Positions 7,283 through 15,309 of a stretch of 36,462 nucleotides of DNA are shown here, piece after piece (position 1 is the stretch's first letter; each line of letters starts with the position of its first letter). The notes below the pieces were generated by a model. It was not told where the DNA came from. It did not search any database and worked only from the letters and a program-made list of their open reading frames with translations. Origin of the DNA: an uncultured Collinsella sp. Its GTDB lineage: Bacteria > Actinomycetota > Coriobacteriia > Coriobacteriales > Coriobacteriaceae. A program made the translations under genes and the position numbers. Where the stretch lies: NCBI GenBank assembly GCA_934630855.1, contig CAKTWW010000019.1, positions 1-36,462 on the forward strand, written 5' to 3'.

Positions 7283-8473
7283 GTGCAATATCGCGTTGAC
7301 CCCAAAAGCGGCAGCCACATCTCGGCGTTGGGGCTGGGATGCATGAGGTTTCCCGGCGCGCCGGGACGCCCGGATCCGAAGACGGCCGATGCCATCATTG
7401 CACGTGCGGTGGAGCAGGGGATTAACTACCTGGACACGGCCTATCTCTATCCCGGCAACGAGACGTGCGTTGGGGCATCGCTTGAGCGCTTGGGCCTGCG
7501 CGATCAGGTTTTGCTCGCGACTAAGCTGCCGCATGCTTCGTGCAAATGCGCGGAGGATTTCGACCGCTTTTTTGACGAGCAGCTGCGCCGCCTGCGGACT
7601 GACCATATCGACTACTACCTCATGCACAACATTACCTCGCCGGCGCAGTGGGAGCGTGTAGCGGCGTTGGGTATCAAGAATTGGATTGCGCGCCAAAAGG
7701 CTGCGGGGCGCATTCGCCAGATTGGTTTTTCGTATCACGGCAGCGCGGCGGACTTCCTTACGATGCTCGATGCGTATGACTGGGACTTCTGCCAGATTCA
7801 GTACAACTATGCCGGCGAACGCTATCAGGCGGGAACGGCGGGGCTCATGGCTGCCGCCGAGCGCGGGCTTGCGGTGTTTGTGATGGAGCCGCTTTTGGGC
7901 GGACGTCTGGCGGGCAAGCTGCCGCCGCGGGCCCGCGCCGTGCTCGATAGCGCGAGCGATCCGCATCTGAAGACGCCGGCTGCTTGGGGGCTTTCGTGGG
8001 TGTGGAATCATCCGCAGGTAACCATGCTGCTTTCGGGTATGACCGATACCGCGCAGGTGGACGAGAACGTGGCGCTGGCAGATCGTGCGCTACCGGATTC
8101 GATGACGACGGAGCAGCTCGAAACCATCGCACGCGTGCTGACGGAGTTTGAGAAATCGAATCGCGTGCCCTGTACGGGGTGCGGCTACTGCATGCCGTGC
8201 CCCAAGGGCATCAATATTCCCGGCTGCTTTGGCGCCTACAACGCGAGCTACGCGCACAGCTGGTTTACGGGCCTGTCGCAGTATTTTACGGCGAGCGCGG
8301 TGCGGACGAACGAGCCCAAGCTGGTGAGCAATTGCGTCAAGTGCGGCAAATGCGCACGTCACTGCCCGCAGCACATCGATATCCCCGGGCGCTTGGACGA
8401 AGTACGCCGCCGTTTTCAGCCTGGTCCCGTGACGGCTGCGCTTAAAGCCTTTTGCAAAACGCGCTCCTCATGA
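7283..8473 (+). CDS. Aldo/keto reductase with C-terminal 2x[4Fe-4S] ferredoxin domain
   Basis: The 396-residue protein combines an aldo/keto reductase barrel with a ferredoxin-like tail. The catalytic residues are visible: Asp in NYLDTAYLYPGNE, the nearby Tyr, Lys in LATKLPH and His in DYYLMHNIT. The tail has CTGCGYCMPCPKGINIPGCF and CVKCGKCARHCPQHIDIPG, two clusters of the CxxCxxCxxxCP kind. Such proteins are common in anaerobes and are thought to be ferredoxin-linked oxidoreductases. I chose the GTG at 7283 because AAGGGAGG lies just upstream and the protein then starts VQYRVDPKSG, matching the usual family start. An in-frame ATG at 7265 is possible. Its substrate is unknown. A large hairpin begins 13 bases after the stop. 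Confidence 0.9.
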   Translation: MQYRVDPKSGSHISALGLGCMRFPGAPGRPDPKTADAIIARAVEQGINYLDTAYLYPGNETCVGASLERLGLRDQVLLATKLPHASCKCAEDFDRFFDEQLRRLRTDHIDYYLMHNITSPAQWERVAALGIKNWIARQKAAGRIRQIGFSYHGSAADFLTMLDAYDWDFCQIQYNYAGERYQAGTAGLMAAAERGLAVFVMEPLLGGRLAGKLPPRARAVLDSASDPHLKTPAAWGLSWVWNHPQVTMLLSGMTDTAQVDENVALADRALPDSMTTEQLETIARVLTEFEKSNRVPCTGCGYCMPCPKGINIPGCFGAYNASYAHSWFTGLSQYFTASAVRTNEPKLVSNCVKCGKCARHCPQHIDIPGRLDEVRRRFQPGPVTAALKAFCKTRSS

Positions 8474-8485
8474 CCCTTTTATAAC

Positions 8486-8548
8486 TTGCGGTGGAATAGT
8501 TCCTGTTTGCGGCAGAATGGGGCTTAAACAGGAACTATTCCACCGCAA
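8486..8548 (+). repeat. Hairpin repeat family 1, copy A
   Basis: A perfect 23-bp inverted repeat (8486-8508 with 8526-8548) encloses a 17-base loop. It starts TTGCGGTGGAATA and ends with the complement. It lies between the aldo/keto reductase stop and the ribosome site of the next gene. A related copy with a different inner stem lies at 9645-9707. Flanks are also shared: CCCTTTTATA before and CAACTGA then a G run after, so the repeat unit is about 80 bases. Confidence 0.9.
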
Positions 8549-8563
8549 CTGAAGGGGGCCGTC

Positions 8564-9583
8564 GTGGGCCATCGGGATTCATGTGATGATTTGCGCGAGG
8601 TTCGTTGGGGCGTTTTGGGCGCTGGGCACATTTCGCATCGATTTGCATCGTCGCTCAAGGAGGTGGACGGGGCACGGCTTGTGGCTGCCGCCGGTCGCAC
8701 CCCTTCGCATGTTGAGGAGTTTTGCAGGGCGTTTTCGATTGATGCCGCGCACAGTTATGCCACGGCTGACGATAGCGGCGATGCGGCTTATGACGCGCTG
8801 ATTGCCGACCCCGATGTCGACGCAATCTACTTGGCTCTTCCGCATGGCATGCATACGCGTTGGGCCTGTCGCGCGCTGCGCGCCGGAAAGGCCGTGCTGT
8901 GCGAAAAGCCGGCCGTTTTGAGTGAGGAAGAGGCTCTCTCGATTTCCTCCGCCTCTCGCGAGCACGGCGTGCTGTTTATGGAGGCGATGAAGAATCGGTT
9001 TTGCCCGATGCGCACTCGCGTGAAGGGTTTGCTTGCGTCGGGCGAGCTCGGCTGTATCGTCTCGATCGAAAGCGTGCAAAAACTCGATTATGGTGAGCCG
9101 CCTTCGAGTTATCTGCTCGATCCGTTACAGGGTGGCTGTCTATATGACATGGGCTGCTATGCGGTCGGGTGGTTTGAGGATCTGCTTGCGGGTGCGTGCG
9201 ATGTTTCGTCTCGTGAAGTTCGCTGGCGTGACGTATCGGGTGGCCGCGTGGATTGGGCCGATGAGATCCATATGAGTGTCGGCGGTATACCCATTCATAT
9301 GGTGTACGACGGCAAAGCAGCATATGAAAGCCGCTTAACGATTGCCTGCGAGCGGGGCTCGTTGGAAATCGAGCGCCTCCATCGCCCCGAGCTCGCCCAT
9401 GTGAAGTACTCCGACGGTCGAGTGCTCGAAATCGACGCCCCATTTGAGGTCGATGATTTTTACGGCGAAGCTTCGCATGCGACCCAGCTCATCCGGGCGG
9501 GGAAACTCGAGAGTCCCGTCATGCCCCTTGCCGCCACACAGCGCTGCGCGCAGATCATCGATGCGATTCGCTTGACGCTCTAG
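8564..9583 (+). CDS. Gfo/Idh/MocA family oxidoreductase
   Basis: This 339-residue NAD(P)-dependent dehydrogenase has a Rossmann motif WGVLGAGHISHRF near residue 15, YLALPHGMHTRWA and then VLCEKPAVLSEEE with the family EKP motif. The C-terminal half carries GGCLYDMGCYAVGWFEDLL, containing the conserved Asp-x-Gly-x-Tyr substrate-domain element. The GTG at 8564 has AAGGGGG five bases upstream. It resembles trans-1,2-dihydrobenzenediol dehydrogenase or glucose-fructose oxidoreductase-like sugar enzymes, but I cannot assign a substrate. The gene is bracketed by two copies of the same hairpin repeat. It is a distant relative of the partial gene at the left window edge. Confidence 0.9.
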   Translation: MGHRDSCDDLREVRWGVLGAGHISHRFASSLKEVDGARLVAAAGRTPSHVEEFCRAFSIDAAHSYATADDSGDAAYDALIADPDVDAIYLALPHGMHTRWACRALRAGKAVLCEKPAVLSEEEALSISSASREHGVLFMEAMKNRFCPMRTRVKGLLASGELGCIVSIESVQKLDYGEPPSSYLLDPLQGGCLYDMGCYAVGWFEDLLAGACDVSSREVRWRDVSGGRVDWADEIHMSVGGIPIHMVYDGKAAYESRLTIACERGSLEIERLHRPELAHVKYSDGRVLEIDAPFEVDDFYGEASHATQLIRAGKLESPVMPLAATQRCAQIIDAIRLTL

Positions 9584-9644
9584 GCTGCGGTGCTGGTGCT
9601 CAAGGGGGCTCGGCGGACCGTGCCCCCGATGCCCCTTTTATATC

Positions 9645-9707
9645 TTGCGGTGGAATACGGTCTGTTTGCGCCAAAATAAGGCACCAATAGACCGTATTTC
9701 ACCGCAA
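9645..9707 (+). repeat. Hairpin repeat family 1, copy B
   Basis: A 22-bp inverted repeat (9645-9666 with 9686-9707) has two G-T positions that remain G·U pairs in plus-strand RNA. The outer stem matches copy A, while the inner five base pairs are entirely different but still complementary. It lies between the Gfo/Idh stop and the endonuclease IV ribosome site. Confidence 0.88.
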
Positions 9708-9727
9708 CTGATGAGGGGGAGTTGGAG

Positions 9728-10594
9728 ATGCTAACGATCGGGTGTCATCTTTCGACGACGAAGGGCTATCGGGCAATGGGGGAGACGGCGTTGTCCATTG
9801 GTGCCAATACCTTTGCGTTCTTTACGCGCAACCCGCGCGGTGGCAAGGCAAAAGACCTTGACATGGATGACGTGGCGGCTCTGCGCGAGCTTATGGCGCA
9901 AAACGACTTTGGACCGCTGGTGGCGCATGCCCCGTATACCTATAACCCCTGCTCCGCTAAGGAGCGGGCGCGGGAGTTTGCCTTGGAGGCTATGGCGGAA
10001 GATTTGCAGCGTCTGGAAGCGCTGCCCGGCAATTACTACAACTTCCATCCCGGTGCGCATGTGGGACAGGGGGCAGACGCCGGCATTCAGATGATTGTCG
10101 ACACGCTGTGCCAGGTGATGTTTGAGGGACAGCAGACGACGGTATTGCTCGAGACCATGGCGGGCAAGGGCACCGAGGTGGGCCGTAGCTTTGAAGAGCT
10201 GGCGCGCATTATCGAGGGCGTTGCCGCCAAGTGCCCAGAGCTGTCCGATAAGCTGGGCGTTTGTTTGGACACCTGCCATGTGAGCGATGCTGGCTACGAC
10301 ATCATCCATGATCTGGACGGCGTGCTCGACGAGTTCGACCGCGTGGTGGGTATCGATCGCCTGCATGCCGTACACATCAACGATTCGAAGAACCCTTGTG
10401 GCGCCCATAAAGATCGCCACGAGCGCATCGGCAAGGGATACCTTGGCAGTGAGGAATTTGGCGGCGGTATGCAGGTTATGCAGAAAATTGTATCGAATCG
10501 CCGTTTGCGTGCACTGCCGTTCATTTTGGAGACACCGAACGAACTTGCAGGTTATGCAGCTGAAATCAAACTATTAAAGTCATTGCAACAGTAA
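9728..10594 (+). CDS. nfo: Endonuclease IV (AP endonuclease)
   Basis: The 288-residue product is a TIM-barrel AP endonuclease family 2 enzyme that incises DNA 5' to abasic sites in base excision repair. Zinc-ligand motifs are all present: [60 protein letters not shown] and FILETP. Length is usual for bacterial Nfo. I chose the ATG at 9728 with the GAGGGGG eight bases upstream; a TTG at 9722 would be too close to that site. The hairpin repeat copy B lies immediately upstream, so translation or transcription start could be influenced by it. No terminator is evident before the next promoter. Confidence 0.95.
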   Translation: MLTIGCHLSTTKGYRAMGETALSIGANTFAFFTRNPRGGKAKDLDMDDVAALRELMAQNDFGPLVAHAPYTYNPCSAKERAREFALEAMAEDLQRLEALPGNYYNFHPGAHVGQGADAGIQMIVDTLCQVMFEGQQTTVLLETMAGKGTEVGRSFEELARIIEGVAAKCPELSDKLGVCLDTCHVSDAGYDIIHDLDGVLDEFDRVVGIDRLHAVHINDSKNPCGAHKDRHERIGKGYLGSEEFGGGMQVMQKIVSNRRLRALPFILETPNELAGYAAEIKLLKSLQQ

Positions 10595-10655
10595 TAACTG
10601 TCACAAAGCGGAATACTTCATTCACGTTATAGGTTTGTTTCAATCAGTTTTCTAA

Positions 10656-10684
10656 TTGCAGATTCTTACAAGCGGGTGCATAAT
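10656..10684 (+). promoter_or_regulatory. Sigma70-type promoter of the amino acid ABC operon
   Basis: TTGCAG (10656-10661) and CATAAT (10679-10684) are separated by 17 bases, and the start codon of the binding protein lies 58 bases downstream. The region around it is A/T-rich compared with the genes. Confidence 0.75.
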
Positions 10685-10741
10685 AGCCCTCAGTTTTTGC
10701 AGACCTCTGAATCACGTGGGGTCATTGGAAGGAGACTGATC

Positions 10742-11602
10742 ATGAAGCTTAAGAAGCTTGGCGCATTTGCCGCCACGGGTGCCATGGCACTCGCTCTTGC
10801 ACTGACGGGTTGCGGCTCGTCCAACGCCACCTCTGGTTCCGATGCCGGTTCCAGCAGCTCTGACGACGCGAAGGTCGAGAAGGTCGACGGCTCCAAGGAG
10901 TACGCGCTCGTCAAGGACGGTACGCTGACCGTCGGCACCTCTGCCGAGTACGCTCCGTTTGAGTACAAGGACGACAACGGCGACTACCAGGGCTTTGACC
11001 TTGAGCTCATCAAGGCTATCGGTGACAAGCTGGGTCTGGATGTCGAGTACGTCAACAACGACTTCGACACGCTCGTCCCCGGCGTTGCTTCGGGCGCCAA
11101 GTATGACGTTTCCATCGCGGCTATCACCGACACGCCCGAGCGTGAGAAGGAAGTCACTTTCTCCGATTCCTACTACATGGACGATCAGGCTATCGTGACC
11201 AAGGTCGATAACACCGACATCACGGCCGACAACTACAGCGAGAAGCTCAACAACGCCGACGCTACCATCATCGTCCAGTCTGGATCGACCGCCGAGGCCT
11301 TTGCCCAGGAGAACTTCCCTAAGGCCAAGATCGTCCCCTACAAGGACGCCACCGAGTGCTTCAGCGCCCTGCAGTCCGATAAGGGCGATGCCGTAGTCAC
11401 CAACCGCTCCGTTGCCAGCCAGCTGACCGCCGAGCAGTTCAACACCTGCCAGACCATCAAGCAGATCAGCACCGGCGAGGAGTACGCTATCGCCATCAAC
11501 CAGGGCAACACCAAGCTCAAGGACGACATCAACCAGGCCATCAAGGACCTGACCGACGACGGTACCGTTGACGCCCTCATGGCTAAGTACAACATCAAGT
11601 AA
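10742..11602 (+). CDS. Polar amino acid ABC transporter substrate-binding lipoprotein
   Basis: The 286-residue product is a family 3 solute-binding protein. It starts MKLKKLGAFAATGAMALALA and has the lipobox LTGC, so it is anchored to the membrane outer face through Cys24. Typical family motifs follow: GTLTVGTSAEYAPFEY, GFDLELIKAIGDKLGL and YDVSIAAITDTPERE. The ATG at 10742 has AAGGAG seven bases upstream. It is followed by a hairpin and then permease and ATPase genes, forming a complete importer. Family members bind polar amino acids such as Gln, Glu, Arg, His or Cys; the ligand here is unknown. Confidence 0.95.
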   Translation: MKLKKLGAFAATGAMALALALTGCGSSNATSGSDAGSSSSDDAKVEKVDGSKEYALVKDGTLTVGTSAEYAPFEYKDDNGDYQGFDLELIKAIGDKLGLDVEYVNNDFDTLVPGVASGAKYDVSIAAITDTPEREKEVTFSDSYYMDDQAIVTKVDNTDITADNYSEKLNNADATIIVQSGSTAEAFAQENFPKAKIVPYKDATECFSALQSDKGDAVVTNRSVASQLTAEQFNTCQTIKQISTGEEYAIAINQGNTKLKDDINQAIKDLTDDGTVDALMAKYNIK

Positions 11603-11624
11603 AATAGTCACTTGATTGCGCGCG

Positions 11625-11665
11625 GGCCCTTTCCGTTTTGCGGAGAGGGCCTTTGCGCTTTTCTT
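11625..11665 (+). terminator. Intercistronic hairpin, probable partial terminator
   Basis: An 11-bp stem with one G·U pair (11625-11635 with 11641-11651) is followed by a weak T-tract (TTTGCGCTTTTC). Its position after the binding-protein gene and before the permease fits the common arrangement in which most transcripts stop here, so that the binding protein is made in excess. Confidence 0.65.
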
Positions 11666-11719
11666 GACGGAGAGCGTTTCCGTCTTGTTTTGCCGGCAAC
11701 TTCTACGATAGGAGCCATC

Positions 11720-13081
11720 TTGTCTCGACTGAACAAAGGAGCCGCGGAGCAGCGTTTTCCACTGCCCGCCTTGCTCCAAAAGCTAGCCTGCGTCATGGCC
11801 GTGGCGCTCGCGCTGGTGTGCGCGGGGGCATATGCGCCCACGACCGCCCAGGCGCTTGAGACCGCAAAGATTACCGCCCGACCCAACACCGGTTCGGGCA
11901 GCACTGTGGTCGGCGGCACCGAGACGCGCATTACCTGGGAAGTTCAGGCCGATGCCGACGAGGAGCTGAGCGGTCTTTCGCTGACGTTTGTCGACGGCAC
12001 GACGTTTGGTACCGATGACACGCGATTGACGATGCTCTCGGGCGAGGACCTCATGGATCGTACGCCCATGAAGCCCACGTGCAAGGCTGACGGCCAGACG
12101 CTCAAGATCGACTTTGGCGAGACGGCACCTGCCGGTGGTTTTTTCCGTGTCGAGGTTTACGGCGTGACCTTCCCCGTTGAGGGCGGCGATGAGGCTTTTA
12201 GCGGAACCTATACCCTGGCCGACGGCTCGACCAAGAAGATTTCCAAGATGCCCTCGGTGGAGATCAAGGGCGTTACGGCCTTTGATAATTTCCTGGCCGA
12301 CCTTAAAGAGCAGCCGTGGGTCGAGACGTGGAACTCCAATATGTTCCTGCGTCTGTTCCTGAACCCGGTCATTTTGGTCCAGAGCCTGCCGATCGTCTTT
12401 AAGGGCTTCCTTATGTCGCTCTCGATCGTGCTTGTGGCGTTTCCGCTGGCAATTCCCTTTGGCTTCGCCCTGTCGCTCATGCGTATCTCCAAGTCGCGCA
12501 TCCTGCGCTGCCTTGCCGGCATCTACGTGAATATCATCCGCGGCACGCCGGCGTTCCTGCAGATTTACATCGCGTTCTTTGGCCTGCCGCTGGCCGGCGT
12601 CAAGGTGGATGATTATGTCCTGGGCGTCATCGTCATGTCCATGAACTCGTCTGCGTATCTGTGCGAGATTTTCCGTGCCGGTATTCAGTCGATTCCTAAG
12701 GGCCAAAACGAGGCTGCTCGCTCGCTGGGCATGAATGCCTTCCAGACACTACTCTACGTTATGATTCCGCAGACGTTCCGCAATGTTCTGCCTACGCTGA
12801 CCAGCGAGTTTATCCTGCTCTACAAGGATACGTCGCTGCTCGCTGCCGTGGGCGTGGTCGAGATCGTCATGAACGCCCGTACCATCGTGGCCACGACGGG
12901 CTCCATCACGCCGTATGTGGTTGCCGCCCTCTTCTACCTGGTCATCACCCTGCCGCTTGCGCGCTTGGTGAGCGGTCTTGAGGCGAAGCTGCTGGGTACG
13001 GCCGAGACCAAGAAGAAGCGTCCCGCCAAGAGCGCCGGACAGGTCGTCGCGACGCCCGCCGATCACATCGCCGGTCTGTAA
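11720..13081 (+). CDS. Amino acid ABC permease with N-terminal extracytoplasmic domain
   Basis: The 453-residue protein begins at TTG five bases after AGGAG. It opens with a signal-like hydrophobic segment (about residues 20-40, ending AQALE), then about 150 residues of beta-rich sequence without membrane helices (VVGGTETRITWEVQADADEE onward). It then has a HisM/GlnP-type permease of about 230 residues. The EAA loop reads EAARSLGMNAFQTLLYVMIP. Ordinary polar amino acid permeases are about 220-250 residues, so the N-terminal domain is an addition that must face outward. It could help capture substrate or touch the binding protein; this is inference. The C-terminal tail is Lys/Ala-rich. An ATPase gene follows 12 bases later. 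Confidence 0.9.
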   Translation: MSRLNKGAAEQRFPLPALLQKLACVMAVALALVCAGAYAPTTAQALETAKITARPNTGSGSTVVGGTETRITWEVQADADEELSGLSLTFVDGTTFGTDDTRLTMLSGEDLMDRTPMKPTCKADGQTLKIDFGETAPAGGFFRVEVYGVTFPVEGGDEAFSGTYTLADGSTKKISKMPSVEIKGVTAFDNFLADLKEQPWVETWNSNMFLRLFLNPVILVQSLPIVFKGFLMSLSIVLVAFPLAIPFGFALSLMRISKSRILRCLAGIYVNIIRGTPAFLQIYIAFFGLPLAGVKVDDYVLGVIVMSMNSSAYLCEIFRAGIQSIPKGQNEAARSLGMNAFQTLLYVMIPQTFRNVLPTLTSEFILLYKDTSLLAAVGVVEIVMNARTIVATTGSITPYVVAALFYLVITLPLARLVSGLEAKLLGTAETKKKRPAKSAGQVVATPADHIAGL

Positions 13082-13093
13082 GGAGGTCCTATC

Positions 13094-13846
13094 ATGAGCG
13101 AAACCAATAACTCGAACGAGGTCGTTGTCAGCATCAAGAACCTCCAGAAGGCCTTTGGCGATAACGTGGTCCTGCGCGACATCGATCTTGATGTGCATAA
13201 GGGCGAGGTCGTCGTAGTCCTAGGCCCTTCGGGCTCGGGCAAGTCGACGATGCTTCGCTGCATCAACCGCCTGGAGCATCCCACGAGTGGCTCGATTGTC
13301 GTTGAGGGTGTGGACGTGTGCGCCAAGGGCGTCGACCTTAACAAGGTGCGCACGCATCTGGGTATGGTGTTCCAGCAGTTCAATTTGTTCCCGCACCTGT
13401 CAGTCAAAAAGAACGTCATGCTTGCTCAGCAGAAGGTGCTCAAGCGCAGCAAGGAAGAGGCCGAGAAGATTGCCGTCGAGGAGCTGACCAAGGTCGGTCT
13501 GGCCGAGCGCATCGACTTTATGCCGAGTCAGCTTTCGGGCGGCCAGCAGCAGCGTGTGGCCATTGCCCGTGCTCTATCGATGAATCCGCACGTCATGCTC
13601 TTTGACGAGGCCACGTCGGCACTCGATCCCGAGCTCGTGCGCGACGTTCTGGGTGTCATGCGTGACCTGGCGCGCGACGGTATGACCATGATCGTCGTGA
13701 CGCACGAGATGGGCTTTGCCCGCGACGTCGCCGACCGCGTCGTCTTTATGGACGGCGGCGTTATCGTGGAAGAGGGCACGCCGAGCGAAGTTTTCGACCA
13801 TCCCAAGAGTGAGCGCACCAAGGCGTTTTTGGGCAATATTTCGTAG
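13094..13846 (+). CDS. glnQ: Polar amino acid ABC transporter ATP-binding protein
   Basis: This 250-residue ATPase energises the importer encoded just upstream. Walker A is GPSGSGKST, the Q-loop lies in [11 protein letters not shown], the signature is [15 protein letters not shown] and Walker B is [14 protein letters not shown], followed by the switch His in VVTHEMGFA. The length and the FNLFPH segment are typical of the GlnQ/HisP subgroup. The ATG has AAGGAGG upstream. It is the third and last gene of the operon and is closed by a perfect terminator. The symbol denotes the subgroup; the substrate is unproven. Confidence 0.93.
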   Translation: MSETNNSNEVVVSIKNLQKAFGDNVVLRDIDLDVHKGEVVVVLGPSGSGKSTMLRCINRLEHPTSGSIVVEGVDVCAKGVDLNKVRTHLGMVFQQFNLFPHLSVKKNVMLAQQKVLKRSKEEAEKIAVEELTKVGLAERIDFMPSQLSGGQQQRVAIARALSMNPHVMLFDEATSALDPELVRDVLGVMRDLARDGMTMIVVTHEMGFARDVADRVVFMDGGVIVEEGTPSEVFDHPKSERTKAFLGNIS

Positions 13847-13871
13847 CCGCTTTATATGACTGACATAACAG

Positions 13872-13907
13872 AAAACGGGAGCCGGATGTGATCCGGCTCC
13901 CGTTTTT
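13872..13907 (+). terminator. Rho-independent terminator after the amino acid ABC operon
   Basis: A perfect 16-bp stem (13872-13887 with 13891-13906) has a three-base loop and ends in five T residues. The A-run on the other side means it may also serve the convergent flavodoxin gene. Confidence 0.93.
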
Positions 13908-13963
13908 GTTGGGATGCGAATGTGTTTTGGTGCAGAGCGCGTTACGGGCGGAGCTCATTGCCG

Positions 13964-14383
13964 CTAGGCGAGCTCGGCTCCAAGGGCGCGGCAGGCCGCC
14001 TCGCCCTCATCGTCGGGGGCGTCGTAGCAAATGACGGAATCGACGACGTTGACACCTGCCTCGTCGGCGTCGGCCTTCCAGTTGTCCATCCACTCGCCCT
14101 CGGCCCACGAATAGGAGCCAAAGAGGACGACCTTCTTGTCGCCGAGGTTCTCCTTGACCTCGTCCCACATCGGCTGGAACTCATCGTACTCGAGCTCCTC
14201 GGAGCCCATGGCGGGGCAGCCGAAAGCGAAGGCATCGTAGCCGGCTGCCTTATCTGCAGAGAAGTCGGCACAGGGGATAACTTCGACCTCGGCGCCTGCG
14301 GACGTGGCGCCCTCGGCGACGAGATTTGCCATGGCCTCGGTGTTGCCCGTGCCGCTCCAGTAGACGACGGCGATCTTGCTCAT
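13964..14383 (-). CDS. Flavodoxin (short-chain)
   Basis: The 139-residue product is an FMN electron carrier that can replace ferredoxin. The phosphate-binding loop is YWSGTGNTEAMA at residues 8-19, and the FMN-flanking loops are GCPAMGSEELE and FGSYSWAEGEWMD, like the clostridial short-chain flavodoxins. The start at 14383 has GAAAGGA upstream; longer frames extending to 14566 overlap the upstream gene and have no family similarity. It lies 46 bases downstream of the DUF3793 gene on the same strand, a pairing seen in other anaerobes. Flavodoxins are often iron-regulated, though no clear Fur box is visible. Confidence 0.95.
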   Translation of the reverse strand: MSKIAVVYWSGTGNTEAMANLVAEGATSAGAEVEVIPCADFSADKAAGYDAFAFGCPAMGSEELEYDEFQPMWDEVKENLGDKKVVLFGSYSWAEGEWMDNWKADADEAGVNVVDSVICYDAPDDEGEAACRALGAELA

Positions 14384-14429
14384 GTTTTGTCCTTTCGGTT
14401 GTGCGGCGCGTAACCGCGGCTTGTATGCT

Positions 14430-15134
14430 CTATCGGGTTGCCTGGGCAAGTTGCGCCAGGCTGCAGCCCTGCTGATAGACGAAGGTGAGGTATTGGGTAC
14501 AGGCGCGGTAGGCATCAAACGTCGCAAGCGCCTGTTCGACGTTGGTGTAGACCTTCCAGGCCCCAAAGACCTTGTAGTTCTCGCCGCGCTGGGCGATAAA
14601 CTCGTGCACGTCGTCGTAGGGGTATCCCAGGAAATAGCCTATTTCGTGCGGAAACTCGCAGGTGCAGTCGTTGCTGCAGCTGGCTTGCTGGGCCAGCGCG
14701 CATCGAGCCTGACTACAGGCACATTCCGCGGCGTTATTGCTCGCGAGTGTGATGCGCGATGCCAGATGCACGAGGCATGTCGCGAGGTCGCCCGTGTCGT
14801 AGCCTTCCTTGGCGAGCGCCGTCTGGGCGCGCGGGTCCGCGAAGTAGGCGGCGAGGCTTTTGGGTCGGTACACGTAAACGAGCGCTCCGCAGGGCCGCCA
14901 CACCAAAACGCTCAGGTGGATGCCGAGTGGGTCAAGTTCACGATTGCACTGGGCGATAACGTTGAGCAGACGTGTTCGGCGATCTTCAATTGCCGCGGTT
15001 GCGCTCGAGCCATCACCGTGGGCGTAGGTGCCTGGATAGGTAAAGAGCGATGCCGGCTTAATGCCCGCGAGCGTGGGGGAGCAGTTGCGCACGACTGCCG
15101 CCTGAAACGTGGGGATGTCTATGGTTCGAGTCAT
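14430..15134 (-). CDS. DUF3793 family protein
   Basis: The 234-residue protein matches the DUF3793 family of Clostridia and Coriobacteriia. Recognisable parts are FPHEIGYFLGYPYDDVHEFI and ENYKVFGAWKVY near residues 165-195, and a C-terminal CSLAQL. It also has a cysteine-rich patch (ECACSQARC, then CSNDCTC) around residues 135-160, which could bind metal. The biochemical role of the family is unknown; its members often sit beside flavodoxin or metal transport genes. It is first in a two-gene unit with flavodoxin. The ribosome site AAAGGA is about a dozen bases from the ATG, somewhat far. Confidence 0.75.
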   Translation of the reverse strand: MTRTIDIPTFQAAVVRNCSPTLAGIKPASLFTYPGTYAHGDGSSATAAIEDRRTRLLNVIAQCNRELDPLGIHLSVLVWRPCGALVYVYRPKSLAAYFADPRAQTALAKEGYDTGDLATCLVHLASRITLASNNAAECACSQARCALAQQASCSNDCTCEFPHEIGYFLGYPYDDVHEFIAQRGENYKVFGAWKVYTNVEQALATFDAYRACTQYLTFVYQQGCSLAQLAQATR

Positions 15135-15172
15135 AGCGCCGCTGCCCGTCCTTTCGTGTTAGCCTAGGAAAA

Positions 15173-15200
15173 CTTATACACGAAAGTAAGCCATGGTCAA
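15173..15200 (-). promoter_or_regulatory. Promoter for the DUF3793-flavodoxin unit
   Basis: On the minus strand TTGACC (15200-15195) and TATAAG (15178-15173) are 16 bases apart. A short inverted repeat, AGTTT/AAACT (15207-15211 and 15220-15224), lies just upstream in the shared divergent region. Confidence 0.65.
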
Positions 15201-15261
15201 CAGAAAAGTTTGAGTAGGGAAACTAATTGACCGAACGGACATGATTTTGAGTTAAGATGGG

Positions 15262-15280
15262 GATACCCCATGGGGGTATC
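15262..15280 (+). promoter_or_regulatory. CsoR-type copper operator
   Basis: GATACCCCATGGGGGTATC is an 8-bp perfect dyad around a three-base centre. It closely resembles the known CsoR operator form (ATACCC, G/C-rich centre, GGGTAT). A -35-like TTGACC lies at 15227-15232, so the palindrome falls at or just past the -10 region, suited to repression. The gene that follows encodes a heavy-metal-associated domain, which agrees with copper control. No csoR gene is in the window. Confidence 0.75.
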
Positions 15281-15309
15281 TAGATAAGACTGCTTGGAAA
15301 GGGGAGCGC

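Noticed and set aside
5383..7299. 638-codon open frame on the plus strand opposite panE and the cyclase gene
   Set aside because: Both opposing genes have clear catalytic motifs and ribosome sites; the long frame shows only low-complexity Asp/Val/Gly-rich sequence.
8564..9583. Composite transposon with the two hairpins as its ends
   Set aside because: The hairpins are in the same orientation, no transposase is present, and no target duplication was found.
9722..9730. TTG at 9722 as start of endonuclease IV
   Set aside because: It lies too close to the GAGGGGG site; the ATG at 9728 has normal spacing and the usual family N-terminus.
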